Source of the DNA: Acidobacteriota bacterium
GTDB lineage: Bacteria; Acidobacteriota; Blastocatellia; Pyrinomonadales; Pyrinomonadaceae
NCBI GenBank assembly: GCA_016713675.1
Contig: JADJOS010000004.1
Coordinates: 558,001 to 622,000 of the forward strand
Length of the DNA: 64,000 nucleotides
Reading direction: 5' to 3'
Below are positions 53,628 to 62,271 of this stretch, in pieces (the stretch's first letter is position 1; each line of letters opens with the position of its first letter). The position numbers were made by a program, and so were the translations under genes. Under the pieces are notes generated by a model that had not been told where the DNA came from, ran no database searches, and saw nothing but the letters and a program-made list of their open reading frames with translations.

Positions 53628-55559
53628 TTAAAATTGTGAGGTTAGTGAACTCTTGCTTCGGATCAGAACGTTACCGTCCGATCTGATCTGATACTGTTTG
53701 CCGCCGCTGCCGACACGATATTTTGAGTTCATGTCGCCGCCGGTGCGTTTCAGTTCGAAGCCGTCTGACGTGACGCCCATTCCCGGAGCGTCGATATCGA
53801 AATTTGCATTGTCCGGCAGCGTCAGGGTCACATTGCCGGTGTCGGCACGAGCCGTTAGTTTTGAGAATTCACCTTCGAGATTGAGCTGCCCGTCGGCAGT
53901 CCTCGCGTCAATGTCCCCGCGGAAACCGATCACGCGGATCTGGCCATTGAGGCTCCCGACCTTAAGCGAACCATCGCCATCTCGAACGTTGATCGACTGA
54001 TCGCCGCCCGTCAGGTCGATCTCGCCGGAAACGCCTTCGAGGCGGATCTCGCCGTTTGTTACGATCTTAAGATTTGTCTTTTTAGGAACGTAGATCTCGA
54101 CACGAACTTTGCTTCGATCGAGAAAAAAGATGCCTGGCGAATTGTCAGGATCGGTATTGATCACCTTTAGCCCGACGCTCGACTCGGTGTGTTCCTCTTT
54201 GACCTGCACAGTTTCGCCGCTGCGGCTCTGGACGCTCTGGGTCACCGTATAACGCACTTCGGAGGCGTCGGTGCCGATCACCTTGACCGAGCAGCCGGTC
54301 GCGTCAACGGTGATCTTAGGCACGCCTTTCACGGGGAACACACCACTTCGCTTTTCGATCTTCGGGATCCTGTATCCGGCGTCGGCGTATGCTGCGATAG
54401 CGGCCCGCTGTTTTTCGAGACCGTCCTGGATCGCCTTTGAGTTGACGATCGCGGCAGATGCGAAATCGCTTTCCGACATGACCTTCGCCAGTTCAGGCCC
54501 GAGCCTTTGCATTTCCACACGAGCTTTTTCCATTTCGACGCGAGCCCGTTCCATTTCTTTTTCGGAGACGCGAACCTGCGTCTTCATCGCCTTGGCGATC
54601 ACCTTATCGGCCTTTGCGGCATTAGAGGCGATCTTTTCCGCATCGACCTCGTCCCAATTTTCTTCGTCGGTCGACTTTTGCGGCAAGAGATCAGTGGCCG
54701 GACTGAGGCTCTTGCCGTCATTTTTTCGTCCGATGGTCAATGCTCCGTTGCCGCTTTCTAGCTTGATCGGAATTTCACCGCTGCCGACCTTGCCGTACAG
54801 GTCGCGGCCGACGTATTTGCCCTTGCGTACCGGCAATGCGAATTCGTTCGTGATATTCCCGTTCACTGATTCGGCACGAATAGTGGCGTTCGAATCCGAA
54901 GGGATCACAAGATTCACTCGGCCGTTGACGGTCTCGAGTGAGATCTTGCTGCCCGCATCGAGCCGGTCAAAGTCGGCGGCCACCTCGCCGTTGACGGTCG
55001 AGAGGCTCGCCGTTCCACGCAGGTTCGTCGCCTTGACCATTCCGTTCACTGCCGAGACCCTGGTCATATTGGTAAAGTTCGACACGGTGACCGACCCGTT
55101 TACAGTTTCGATCTCGTTCAGAACAGCACCTCGCGGTACTTTAAGGCTATAGTTGACCTCCAGCTTGCCCCGCTCACCCCAACGTTCGCCGTTGGTGCGT
55201 CGTTTCCAATCGCCGTATTCGGTCTCGATCGAAATGCTCTCGGGCTTTGCATCGACCTTGATCTCGACCTCGGCAAGACGTTCTTTGCTGTCGGCGACCT
55301 TGACGGCGACGAGCTGCACTTCGTTGCGGTCCCATGCCTCGATCGTGATCGAACCGTTGACATTTGAAACGCTCACACGGCCGTTCGCACTGAGCGGATA
55401 GGTCTGCTCGAACCGCTCGGTCTCATCGCCCGCCGCCGGGACCAACGGTGCGGACGCCGCCGGGACCTCCGCCGGAACGACCTGCGGTGCATTCTGGCCC
55501 GTTCCCGAATTCGTTGAAAAAATAAGCCCTGAAAAAATTAATGTATATAACCAACTCAT
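53628..55559 (-). CDS. large secreted DUF4097-type protein with two beta-solenoid regions around a coiled coil
   Basis: The 643-residue protein has a signal peptide (LIFSGLIFSTNSGTGQ). Residues 50-290 are DUF4097-like repeats punctuated by VNG turns (VSNVNGSITIEAWD, ETVNGSVTVSN, AVNGMVKATN, TVNGEVAADFD). Residues 300-400 form a charged coiled coil (KEMERARVEMEKARVEMQRL). A second repeat region follows with KIVTNGEIRLEGVSGEIDLT and SLNGQIRVIGF. Cys occurs only once. This looks like two adhesin-like fibres joined by a helical spacer, of unknown role. GGAG nine bases before the ATG at 55559 supports the start. It is a paralogue of the protein at 27990. Confidence 0.75.
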   Translation of the reverse strand: MSWLYTLIFSGLIFSTNSGTGQNAPQVVPAEVPAASAPLVPAAGDETERFEQTYPLSANGRVSVSNVNGSITIEAWDRNEVQLVAVKVADSKERLAEVEIKVDAKPESISIETEYGDWKRRTNGERWGERGKLEVNYSLKVPRGAVLNEIETVNGSVTVSNFTNMTRVSAVNGMVKATNLRGTASLSTVNGEVAADFDRLDAGSKISLETVNGRVNLVIPSDSNATIRAESVNGNITNEFALPVRKGKYVGRDLYGKVGSGEIPIKLESGNGALTIGRKNDGKSLSPATDLLPQKSTDEENWDEVDAEKIASNAAKADKVIAKAMKTQVRVSEKEMERARVEMEKARVEMQRLGPELAKVMSESDFASAAIVNSKAIQDGLEKQRAAIAAYADAGYRIPKIEKRSGVFPVKGVPKITVDATGCSVKVIGTDASEVRYTVTQSVQSRSGETVQVKEEHTESSVGLKVINTDPDNSPGIFFLDRSKVRVEIYVPKKTNLKIVTNGEIRLEGVSGEIDLTGGDQSINVRDGDGSLKVGSLNGQIRVIGFRGDIDARTADGQLNLEGEFSKLTARADTGNVTLTLPDNANFDIDAPGMGVTSDGFELKRTGGDMNSKYRVGSGGKQYQIRSDGNVLIRSKSSLTSQF

Positions 55560-56019
55560 GATGCCGTCTCCGTATAAATGTGGAATTTTTCCGCTCTCTG
55601 GAAATAAAACACCACACTTGGATGATTTATGACAGATCATCGAAGAAAATACTTGATTTTTTTCTCGCTGAGTCCGCGCCCTATCCTGGTGGGATCAAAA
55701 GTTTATAGAAACATCGTTTCAAAAACCTCTACTCACCCCAGGTGAAGCCGTATCGTGCAGCATCAGGCTCGATCGCGGTGATCGGCGAAGTCGAATCGAT
55801 CGTTGTGGTTGTTATCATTCGCGGGCGGCGGGCCGGTTTGGATATTTGGGCCGATTTTATGCGGATGAGGTGAGGTTTCGTTGCCGGATCCTATCGATCT
55901 CTTCTGGTCGATCAACTTCTTCGTTCTGATCGCTCTTATCGGAAGGCAGAGAAAGGCTCTTTCGCTCGAACTCGGGCTCCGGCAAGGCTAGCGACAGTTT
56001 GCTGCAGCCGTTTTACGAT

Positions 56020-56129
56020 TGTCGCTGGGGGTCTTTTTTATTGTCGCTGACCCTGTTTTTTGCTGTCGCAAGCCCCCTAAAACACTGTCGCTGACCCCCT
56101 TAAAAACTGTGGCAGAACGCATTTTTACG
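56020..56129. repeat. 22-bp periodic repeat, five units
   Basis: TGTCGCTG-type units begin at 56020, 56042, 56064, 56086 and 56108, an exact 22-bp step. The units have the form TGTCGCTGACCC plus a T- or A-rich half. The fifth is TGTGGCAGAACGC. A 22-bp step is two helical turns, so the GC part faces one side of the DNA. Confidence 0.8.
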
Positions 56130-56154
56130 GCATTTTCGTCAATTTTGCTGATCA

Positions 56155-56176
56155 AATTGTGGTACGTACCACAATT
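56155..56176. repeat. 22-bp perfect palindrome, copy 2
   Basis: The half-site AATTGTGGTAC is followed by its exact reverse complement. It is identical to the inner 22 bp of the palindrome at 35488. No sequence outside the palindrome is shared between the two loci. Confidence 0.8.
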
Positions 56177-56401
56177 CAAACCCGAGGTAAAAAATACAGG
56201 TTCGGTCTTCCCCCAAAAAACATTCTTGGCTACCTGATTTCGATTCATCGCATCCTAATCTTTCTGGTCTCCGGGAAACGTCTGTCTACTCCGCGAGTGA
56301 ATTTGATTTAAGGCCTCTCTTCGAGGTGAACGTGTGATTTACATTGCTCGACAGATTTGATATTTTCTAGTGTTTAGATGGCGCGATCAGGCGGTAAATA
56401 A

Positions 56402-57628
56402 ATGAACTTAGAACGAACGCACTTACATATCCTACGCGAAACGGCCGATCTATCGGATCGGGCGAAGACCGGTGTGTCACTGCATTGCCACACGGAACAT
56501 TCTAAGGAAATGCTGGATTTTGTTCCGCATTACGCCAACAAACTGCCGATCATCTCATTTTTCTGGAAACGCGAGAAGCAAAAGTACTTTGAGCGTGAAG
56601 GCAAGTTCCCCGATTTCTCGACGGCATTTTGGTCGCCGCCGCTGACCGGTCAAATGGTCTACGACATCGAAAAGGCACAGATAAACGAGGCCGGCCTCGA
56701 CGCCTTTGTCTCGATCACAGACCACGACAACATCGCCGCCAACCTGACGGTCTCGGAGCCGATCGAAGCAAAGAACATCCCCATCTCACTCGAATGGACA
56801 GTTCCCTTCGAGTACGGGTTCTTTCACGTCGGCGTCCATAACCTGCCCAAGGACCGTGCCGAGGAACTCAGCAAAACGCTGATCGACTATACATTCACCA
56901 AGGAACTGCACAGCGTCGAGCGGCTCAACGAGCTGTTTGCGATGCTCAACGAAATGCCTGAGGTTCTGGTCATCCTGAATCATCCGATCTGGGATATCGA
57001 AATGGTCGGCAAGGAAAAGCACGAGATCCTGCTCAAGAATTTCATCCGCGAACACGGCCGCTGGATTCACGCTTTTGAGATCAATGGCTTTCGAAGCTGG
57101 TCGGAAAATAAGCAGGTCATCGAAATGGCCGAGGCTCTTGGTATTCCTATTGCCACCGGCGGCGATCGTCACGGTTGCCGTCCGAATACGGTCATCAATC
57201 TGACAAATGCCGCCACGTTCGAAGAATTTGTCGAAGAGATCCGCGTCGAGAAACGAAGCCAGGTCGCCCTGATGCCCGAGTACGAACGGCCGCTACATTC
57301 GCGTCAACTGCAGTCGTTTTCTGAGATACTCTCGCTTTATCCCGATTTTCCCGAGCACCGCAGACGCTGGTTCGACCGCGTTTTCTTTGACACGGGCGAT
57401 GAAAAAGGCCTCGTGCCGCTTTCGCATCGCGGATGGAAACTCGGCGGTCCGGTATGGCTCCGTTGGGCGATCAAGACGCTCGCATTTCTCGGCGGCCCGA
57501 CTGCCCGGCCGATATTTCGTATTGCACGAAAGAAGGTTGACCGGGTGCCCGTAAATGCGGCCGGTACTAAGTTTGAGATCCCGGACCTCGACGACCTTTC
57601 GAGAGAGCTCTCGTCGGAAACGGTCTAG
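56402..57628 (+). CDS. PHP-domain metallohydrolase
   Basis: The 408-residue protein has PHP metal-binding motifs in order: VSLHCHTEHSKEML, VSITDHDNIAANL, VILNHPIWDIE and TGGDRHGCRPN. PHP enzymes hydrolyse phosphoesters using several metal ions. The C-terminal 100 residues are basic and include a hydrophobic stretch (LRWAIKTLAFLGG). It starts the cluster of glycosyltransferases and, by position, may remove a phosphate from a sugar or lipid intermediate; that is inference. Confidence 0.8.
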   Translation: MNLERTHLHILRETADLSDRAKTGVSLHCHTEHSKEMLDFVPHYANKLPIISFFWKREKQKYFEREGKFPDFSTAFWSPPLTGQMVYDIEKAQINEAGLDAFVSITDHDNIAANLTVSEPIEAKNIPISLEWTVPFEYGFFHVGVHNLPKDRAEELSKTLIDYTFTKELHSVERLNELFAMLNEMPEVLVILNHPIWDIEMVGKEKHEILLKNFIREHGRWIHAFEINGFRSWSENKQVIEMAEALGIPIATGGDRHGCRPNTVINLTNAATFEEFVEEIRVEKRSQVALMPEYERPLHSRQLQSFSEILSLYPDFPEHRRRWFDRVFFDTGDEKGLVPLSHRGWKLGGPVWLRWAIKTLAFLGGPTARPIFRIARKKVDRVPVNAAGTKFEIPDLDDLSRELSSETV

Positions 57629-57696
57629 GCAACATTTTACGATTGTTCATTTATACGGCGGGCCCAGCCCGCCATTTGTAATTATTAGGATATTTT

Positions 57697-58893
57697 GTGA
57701 CTGAGAATATACGCGTTGCCTTTTTTCCGGATTCATATCTGGAGGTAAACGGCGCCGCAATGACATGCAGACGGCTGACGGATTTTGCCGGTCGAAAGAA
57801 CCGTCCGTACCTATGCGTTCACGCCGGGCCGGCGACCGAACTTACCGTCGATGGCAGCGTCACACATCTATCCCTAAAGCGTTCGCCGCTCGCGATCACA
57901 CTCGATGAAGAACTTGCATACGACCCGCTGTTTCAACGCCACGCGTCGCGCGTAATGAAACAGCTGCTTGAATTCAAGCCCGATGTGATACACATTACCG
58001 GCCTGAATGATGTGAGTATCATCGGGGCTTATCTAGCCTGGAAACTGCAAATACCGCTGCTTGGCTCGTGGCACACAAATATCCACGAATTCGCTGCCAG
58101 CCGGATCGAGAGGATGTTTGGGTTTCTGCCTAGCGGATTTGTCAAGAAGATCGCGGGCTTTGCCGAACACAAGATCATGCAGGGCTGCATCTTGTACTAC
58201 AAAATGCCGAAAGTGATCCTCTCGCCCAATCAGGAGTTGGTCGATGACCTCGGCAGGCGAACGGGCCGGGCGTCGCGTTTGATGGGCCGCGGCGTGGATC
58301 CTCAGTTCTTCGGGCCTCAAAAGCGGACGGTAAATGACAATATCTTTAGGCTTGGCTCCGTCGGCCGGCTTCGTGCCGAGAAAAATGTCAAAGTTCTCGT
58401 CGATGTCGAAAGGGCGTTCATCGATGCCGGGATCGAAGATTATGAGTTCCTGATCGTTGGAGAAGGCACTGAACGGCAATTTCTCGAAGAGAATATGAGG
58501 CGTAAGGTGATCACCGGCTTTATCGAGGGCGAACCTTTAGCCGAGGCATATGCTAATATGGACGTTTTCCTGTTCCCTTCCGAGACCGATGCATTCGGCA
58601 ATGTCGCTCAGGAAGCTAACGCGTCAGGAGTACCGGCGATCGTTTCGGACAAGGGCGGGCCAAAATTCATTATCAGCGAAGGCATAAGCGGATTTGTGGC
58701 GCACGAGACAAGCGACTTTGCGAAATACGCACTCGAGTTGTATCGCGACCGTGAAAAACTAGCTAAGATGAAACTTGATTCGCGTGAGAACGCATTGTCC
58801 AAGTCGTGGGATTCGATCTTCGAGAGCGTTTATGACGGATATGCCGAGGCGATCAAACTGGAACAGGAGAAAAAAGCTTCGCTGAAGAAATGA
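57697..58893 (+). CDS. GT4 glycosyltransferase, MgtA/SqdX-like (copy A1)
   Basis: The 398-residue protein is a GT-B fold retaining glycosyltransferase. It starts with a GTG (VTENIRVAFFPDSYLEVNGA), and MTCRRL follows. GSVGRLRAEKNVKVLVDVE and the nucleotide-sugar site PSETDAFGNVAQEANASGVP are family marks; the usual E-x7-E begins with Asp here, as in the MgtA-type subgroup. The product is probably a glycolipid or glycan. It is a close paralogue of the gene at 59619, and a hairpin (GGCGGGC/GCCCGCC) precedes it. Confidence 0.85.
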   Translation: MTENIRVAFFPDSYLEVNGAAMTCRRLTDFAGRKNRPYLCVHAGPATELTVDGSVTHLSLKRSPLAITLDEELAYDPLFQRHASRVMKQLLEFKPDVIHITGLNDVSIIGAYLAWKLQIPLLGSWHTNIHEFAASRIERMFGFLPSGFVKKIAGFAEHKIMQGCILYYKMPKVILSPNQELVDDLGRRTGRASRLMGRGVDPQFFGPQKRTVNDNIFRLGSVGRLRAEKNVKVLVDVERAFIDAGIEDYEFLIVGEGTERQFLEENMRRKVITGFIEGEPLAEAYANMDVFLFPSETDAFGNVAQEANASGVPAIVSDKGGPKFIISEGISGFVAHETSDFAKYALELYRDREKLAKMKLDSRENALSKSWDSIFESVYDGYAEAIKLEQEKKASLKK

Positions 58894-59510
58894 TCGATCA
58901 AGAGACAGATCCAGTTTTCGGTAACGAGGACACCCAAACCCCCAAACAAAGCCTAAAAACAGTATTTCTCCACCTACTGCGACATCCGATCGATACTCTT
59001 GTGCTTCGATGGAATTGGAAGGCAGCGGTTTTGAGCGCGATGCTTCGTGCTCCGATCTTCTTTTTTACATATCTGTTCAAGAAGGATGGATTGAAGCTTG
59101 CGATCGGTGCTGCGGTTGCCCAATCGGTCTTTCGCTTTATTTTCGGCGGTGTAAACGGAGCGATCATTCAATCATTCAGTAAGGTCGAGCCGCCGTGGCA
59201 CGCCATCTTGACGGTGCCTCTGGTGCTGGCAACCATCAGCCACGTTATCGAATTCGGTGTCCAGACGCTGTACGACAATCAGACCGGCGTCAACGGGAAA
59301 GGAAAGGCGATCGCCATATCGGTGCTTGTTTCGGCGATCTCGGCCGTATTCAACCTGTTTGCAATGCGCCGCGGGGCACTTTTGGTGAAAGACGAAAGCC
59401 AACAATCGATCTGGCGCGACCTTAGACGAATGCCATGGCTCGCACTTGAATTCTTGTCGTTTCCGCTTGTCTGGACATGGCGAAAGTCTAAGAAAAAGAA
59501 TTCTAAATAG
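58890..59510 (+). CDS. membrane protein of the glycosyltransferase cluster
   Basis: The 206-residue protein has about four hydrophobic segments (AMLRAPIFFFTYLFKKDG, GAAVAQSVFRFIFGGVNGAI, ILTVPLVLATISHVIEF, AIAISVLVSAISAVFNLF). Its ATG overlaps the stop codon of the preceding glycosyltransferase by four bases, so the two are translationally coupled. I recognise no family. It may anchor the enzyme or take part in lipid-substrate handling. Confidence 0.75.
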   Translation: MIDQETDPVFGNEDTQTPKQSLKTVFLHLLRHPIDTLVLRWNWKAAVLSAMLRAPIFFFTYLFKKDGLKLAIGAAVAQSVFRFIFGGVNGAIIQSFSKVEPPWHAILTVPLVLATISHVIEFGVQTLYDNQTGVNGKGKAIAISVLVSAISAVFNLFAMRRGALLVKDESQQSIWRDLRRMPWLALEFLSFPLVWTWRKSKKKNSK

Positions 59511-59618
59511 TCCTCATCTGGATTTTGACCAGACAAACCTCCCGGATTTTGTAAGTGTCTCCTAGCGCCCCGGTTATGGGCCGAAGCGAGATATGACATT
59601 GAGTTTAAGGCTGGCGAT

Positions 59619-60809
59619 ATGGACATTGCACCAAGGGTAGCCCTGTTTGCCGACACATTTCACGAGATAAACGGCGCCGCGAACTTCTTGCGGCGGCTGA
59701 CGTCGTATGCCAAGGACAACGGCCATCCGCTCTTGTGCATTAGATCCGGAGCCGAAACAAAGCTCACGAACGACGGTTCGGTCCGTTATCTTGATCTCAA
59801 ACGAAACCGGGCGTCAATACCGCTTGACGGAGAATTTAAGTACGATCCGCTCCTATGGCGTAAAAGGGCTCTAGTCAAAAGCACGTTGAAGGAATTCGGT
59901 GCCGACGTTATTCATCTGACCGGCCTCAACGACATCAGTCAATTTGGGTTTGTCCACGCCCATTTTATGAACATCCCGGCGGTCGCGACGTGGCATACGA
60001 ACACCCACGAATATGCTGCCGAACGCCTTTTGAGCCTCGGCAATTGGCTGCCGAAAACTGTCCGCTGCAAGATCGGCACGGCGATCGAAAGGGCGACGAT
60101 GTTTGGCCTGATGAAGCTCTATTTTCTCGCCCAAATGCAGCTAGCGCCAAATCAGGACCTTGTCGACGAGATCGGCCGAATGACAAAAAGGCCGTCATTC
60201 TTACTTCGACGCGGAGTCGATATCGAGATGCTCACGCCCGCTAAGCGCACGAGAACGTCGGACGACAATGAATTTGTGCTTGGCTTCGTCGGCAGGCTCA
60301 GGGCCGAGAAAAATGTTCGGGCACTCGGCCGGTTGGACGCCGCATTGCAGTCTGCCGGGGTGACGAACTACCGCTTTTTGATCGTCGGCGACGGCGACGA
60401 AAGGCCGTGGCTCGAAAAGCACCTGTCGAAGGCAGAATTCACCGGCGAAATTCGCGGCGAAGCAGTTGCCGAGGCATTTGCCAACATGGATCTTTTTGTC
60501 TTTCCGTCGTTAACTGACGCCTTCGCAAATGTTGTTCTGGAGGCTATGTCCTCAGGGGTCCCGGCAATTGCGTTCCCCGTCGGCGGCCCGAAATTTCTGA
60601 TCGAGGACAACAAAAGCGGGCTTATCGCCAACACCGAGGACGAACTCGCGGTCAGGGTCGCCGAGGTCATACAGAACCAAGATGTACTTCAGCCGATGCG
60701 GATCGAAGCAAGACGATTTGCAATTGAACATTCTTGGAACGCGATCTTCAAAAAAACCTACGGCTATTACGATCTTTGTGCATCATACGATAAGAAGGTT
60801 AGAGCCTGA
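59619..60809 (+). CDS. GT4 glycosyltransferase, MgtA/SqdX-like (copy A2)
   Basis: The 396-residue paralogue of copy A1 has VALFADTFHEINGAANFLRR, GFVGRLRAEKNVRAL and PSLTDAFANVVLEAMSSGVP, where the first acidic residue of the E-x7-E-like site is again Asp. Synteny and shared segments (HITGLND/HLTGLND, RLRAEKN, GGPKF) point to duplication. The two copies probably add successive sugars to the same acceptor. Confidence 0.85.
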   Translation: MDIAPRVALFADTFHEINGAANFLRRLTSYAKDNGHPLLCIRSGAETKLTNDGSVRYLDLKRNRASIPLDGEFKYDPLLWRKRALVKSTLKEFGADVIHLTGLNDISQFGFVHAHFMNIPAVATWHTNTHEYAAERLLSLGNWLPKTVRCKIGTAIERATMFGLMKLYFLAQMQLAPNQDLVDEIGRMTKRPSFLLRRGVDIEMLTPAKRTRTSDDNEFVLGFVGRLRAEKNVRALGRLDAALQSAGVTNYRFLIVGDGDERPWLEKHLSKAEFTGEIRGEAVAEAFANMDLFVFPSLTDAFANVVLEAMSSGVPAIAFPVGGPKFLIEDNKSGLIANTEDELAVRVAEVIQNQDVLQPMRIEARRFAIEHSWNAIFKKTYGYYDLCASYDKKVRA

Positions 60810-60866
60810 CCCAACGCATTCCGGGCATTCCGAATCAAATATTCAGGGCTTTTCAACTAAAATATC

Positions 60867-62234
60867 GTGCCATTAAAATCTGTCCATATTACCAACTACT
60901 ATCACAAGAATTCCGGCGGGATCAGTACTGCTTACAACAAACTTCTCGAGGCTGCCAATCGCCGCAAACGCTATGTCCGGTTGATAGTTCCCGGCGAGGA
61001 ATCGTCGGTCGAAGAGGTAGGGGAGTTTGGCAGGATCTACTACGTAAAGGCGGATTTCTCGCCGCTTTTTGATAAGCGATACCGCCTGATGCTGCCGTGG
61101 AAGACCTATATTTTCGATAGCTCCCCGATCAAGGCCATCCTCCGCGATGAACAGCCCGATCTGATCGAGATCGGCGAAAAATATACATTGAGTCTGATGG
61201 CCGGATTGCTCAGAAAGCACATCATGAACGTCGGCAGCAAACGGCCGATGCTGGTGCAGTTTTCGTGCGAGCGGATGGACGACAACGTAAGTTCTTTCAT
61301 CTCAGCAGGACGAATATCGAACTGGTTCACCCGCCGGTATACCGCAAACTATAATTTGCCGATGTTCGATTTTCATCTTGCAAATTCCGAATACACGGGG
61401 CAGGAGTTCTTCGAATCGACGTGTGCTTTAGAGAATCCTAATCGCTCCGACCGTGTGTTCAATTGGTGTTGGCGGTATTTGAGGGCCGCTCAGGTGAAAT
61501 TGAAAGATCGGGTCTTTATAAATCAATGCGGTGTCGACAATACGACGTTCGACGACAGGCGAAGGAACGACGCGAAACGCCGGGACTTGGCCGAAGAATT
61601 TAGCTTTCCTGCTGATGCACGCTTACTGCTGTACGCGGGCCGAATTTCACCCGAAAAGAACCCCGACCTGCTGATCAAAACGATCGCTCGACTGAGCAAG
61701 AGCCAACAACATGACTATCGCCTACTCGTCGCCGGAAGCGGGCCGGGTGCTGAACATTTCGCTGAACAGTCGGAGAGGCTTGCACCGGGCCGTGTCCATA
61801 TGCTCGGTCAGATCGCCGATAAAGAAAAACTCGCCGATCTTTTTGCAAATTGTGATGTATTCGTTCATCCAAACCCGCACGAACCATTCGGCATCACGCC
61901 GCTCGAAGCAATGGCGTCAGGCTTGCCGGTAGTTGCACCAAATTCGGGCGGCCTGCTGTCGTACGCGAACGATACAAACTCGTGGCTTTCCGACCCGAGG
62001 TCGGCAAGTTTCGCCGAGGCGATCGAAAGCGTTTTTGCTGACAAATCGGTTCGCGAATCAAAGCTAAAAGCCGGCGTAATAACTGCGGATCTTTATGATT
62101 GGGACACATCGACCGACGCACTGTTTGCACTCTACGATCGTATGCACCGTGAGTTTATCGCGAGCCCGGAACTTTTCGATTACACCGCATCGCCCGCGTC
62201 CACCAATTTTGCAGGTGCTTTGACGAAATGTTAA
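60867..62234 (+). CDS. GT4 glycosyltransferase (copy B1)
   Basis: The 455-residue protein starts at a GTG (VPLKSVHITNYYHKNSGGIS). The C-terminal half has LLYAGRISPEKNPDLLIK and HPNPHEPFGITPLEAMASGL with a canonical E-x7-E. CERMDD in the N-terminal domain is shared with copy B2. It begins 57 bases after copy A2. The acceptor is unknown. Confidence 0.85.
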   Translation: MPLKSVHITNYYHKNSGGISTAYNKLLEAANRRKRYVRLIVPGEESSVEEVGEFGRIYYVKADFSPLFDKRYRLMLPWKTYIFDSSPIKAILRDEQPDLIEIGEKYTLSLMAGLLRKHIMNVGSKRPMLVQFSCERMDDNVSSFISAGRISNWFTRRYTANYNLPMFDFHLANSEYTGQEFFESTCALENPNRSDRVFNWCWRYLRAAQVKLKDRVFINQCGVDNTTFDDRRRNDAKRRDLAEEFSFPADARLLLYAGRISPEKNPDLLIKTIARLSKSQQHDYRLLVAGSGPGAEHFAEQSERLAPGRVHMLGQIADKEKLADLFANCDVFVHPNPHEPFGITPLEAMASGLPVVAPNSGGLLSYANDTNSWLSDPRSASFAEAIESVFADKSVRESKLKAGVITADLYDWDTSTDALFALYDRMHREFIASPELFDYTASPASTNFAGALTKC

Positions 62235-62271
62235 ACTCCGACTTCGATATTTTCCTGCGGGGTCGGAGTTT

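Larger units (their letters stand above)
55560..56401. other. 842-bp stretch without a secure gene, containing 22-bp periodic repeats and a palindrome
   Basis: At 55742-55991 two frames read like pieces of one small protein (SGSIAVIGEVESIVVVVIIR, then PDPIDLFWSINFFVLIALIG, stop 55989) if one base near 55870 is removed; I give this little weight. A five-unit 22-bp array (56020-56129) and a 22-bp palindrome (56155-56176) follow. The last 220 bases hold nothing that I recognise. Confidence 0.45.

Noticed and set aside
56020..56129. The 22-bp array as a CRISPR
   Set aside because: Units are contiguous with no unique spacers, are degenerate, and no cas gene is near.
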